Positions 62,349 through 62,514 of a DNA stretch of 62,514 nt are shown here, piece after piece; positions within the stretch are counted from its first letter, which is position 1; the number at the start of each line of letters is the position of its first letter. Origin of the DNA: Marinomonas agarivorans (GTDB lineage: Bacteria > Pseudomonadota > Gammaproteobacteria > Pseudomonadales > Marinomonadaceae); the NCBI GenBank assembly GCA_002173415.2, contig NHNK02000018.1, positions 1-62,514 on the forward strand. The letters are read 5' to 3'. Under the pieces are notes generated by a model. That model did not search any database. It was given only the letters and a program-made list of their open reading frames with translations, and was not told the DNA's origin. The translations under genes were made by a program, and so were the position numbers.

Positions 62349-62410
62349 TTGTCTGAACTAATACAGTTTAATGCAAAAAAAATGCGGCTATACTGTATTA
62401 GTTCAGACAA
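62349..62410. promoter_or_regulatory. Perfect 19-bp inverted repeat over a promoter-like spacer
   Basis: TTGTCTGAACTAATACAGT (62349-62367) and its exact reverse complement (62392-62410) are separated by 24 bases that hold a plus-strand -10-like TATACT at 62389-62394. Each arm is itself a weak dyad (CTG-N8-CAG). It resembles a pair of operator sites for a GntR/MocR-like regulator, but that is inference. Confidence 0.7.
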
Positions 62411-62436
62411 GATCTGACACATCTTCTTGAAAAAGA

Positions 62437-62500
62437 GAGAGTTACCCGTTTTGATAAAGGTGTCAAATCTTTAACTCAAAACAAAAAAGAGGTAACTCTC
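62437..62500 (+). promoter_or_regulatory. Inverted repeat sequestering a ribosome binding site
   Basis: GAGAGTTACC (62437-62446) and GGTAACTCTC (62491-62500) are perfect 10-bp arms; the right arm contains the GAGG Shine-Dalgarno part and ends right at the ATG at 62501. It suggests control of translation in the 5' leader. Confidence 0.65.
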
Positions 62501-62514
62501 ATGCTTCATACTAA
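62501..62514 (+). CDS. Start of a gene cut by the window end
   Basis: ATG 62501 follows AAAGAGG at a suitable distance and reads MLHT before the window ends. The two inverted repeats upstream look like its regulation. The product cannot be told. Confidence 0.45.

Noticed and set aside
1-62514. CRISPR arrays, tRNA or rRNA genes
   Set aside because: No regularly spaced repeats and no cloverleaf or rRNA-like sequence were noticed on reading; a tRNA scan was not possible.

Overview
The window looks like chromosome of a marine gammaproteobacterium. Its AT-rich base composition, the gene families (PolB, CheV, RES-Xre, MksBEF, a cbb3 oxidase with Anr/FNR, ThiO-type thiamine synthesis) and the tesA-ybbA-ybbP arrangement suggest an Oceanospirillales member, perhaps Marinomonas-like. 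That placement is an inference, since no rRNA or tRNA gene was seen. Most genes are housekeeping. Accessory DNA is concentrated at the left edge (CdiA-type toxin end, immunity gene, IS66 remnant), with a toxin-antitoxin pair near 21.3-22.2 kb, a tubulin/FtsZ-like gene at 54.9-57.0 kb and an IS-like hairpin near 59.15 kb.

Layout. 1-2.4 kb: 3' end of a giant CdiA/haemagglutinin-type gene with an AT-rich toxin tip, a candidate immunity gene and the C-terminal scrap of an IS66 transposase. 2.5-7.4 kb: thioesterase, YciH, TruC, a LysR/DUF1330 divergent pair, a 2-hydroxyacid dehydrogenase and TesA. 7.4-19.2 kb: YbbA-YbbP, DNA polymerase II, a glutaredoxin-like protein, TatD, CheV, ferrochelatase, a HAD phosphatase, a helical-repeat secreted protein and a zinc-finger protein. 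19.2-25.9 kb: Lrp/aminotransferase V pair, RES-Xre toxin-antitoxin, chemoreceptor, YfcH-like epimerase and CbiX-like chelatase. 25.9-31.7 kb: MksF-MksE-MksB condensin operon (JetABC-like, without the JetD/MksG nuclease) and BolA. 31.9-38.1 kb: YecA-like protein, RecQ, SprT, an FNR-boxed 48-residue membrane ORF, TtcA, YfaZ-like porin, Apt and Anr/FNR.

38.2-46.7 kb holds a complete cbb3 oxidase cluster on the minus strand (ccoNOQP, ccoGHIS and a TauE/SafE-like gene), including CcoQ and CcoS, which are short genes. 48.0-54.6 kb is a thiamine operon: TPP riboswitch, thiD, an ABC importer of the ThiXYZ type, a free-standing TenA C-terminal fragment, thiO, thiS, thiG and thiE. thiC and thiF are not in the window. 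54.9-57.0 kb encodes a 700-residue tubulin/FtsZ-superfamily protein that is neither FtsZ nor an obvious TubZ. 57.1-59.0 kb is an alkylation-repair pair (Ada-AlkA fusion overlapping Ogt). 59.2-62.3 kb has LeuA, a divergent Lrp regulator and RibA. The right edge carries a perfect 19-bp inverted repeat and a second repeat that pairs with the ribosome binding site of a gene cut by the window end.

The strongest leads for new biology are the orphan tubulin-like protein, the nuclease-less MksFEB locus, the FNR-boxed small membrane protein and the stand-alone TenA fragment. Database searches could not be run, so family assignments rest on motifs, lengths and context.
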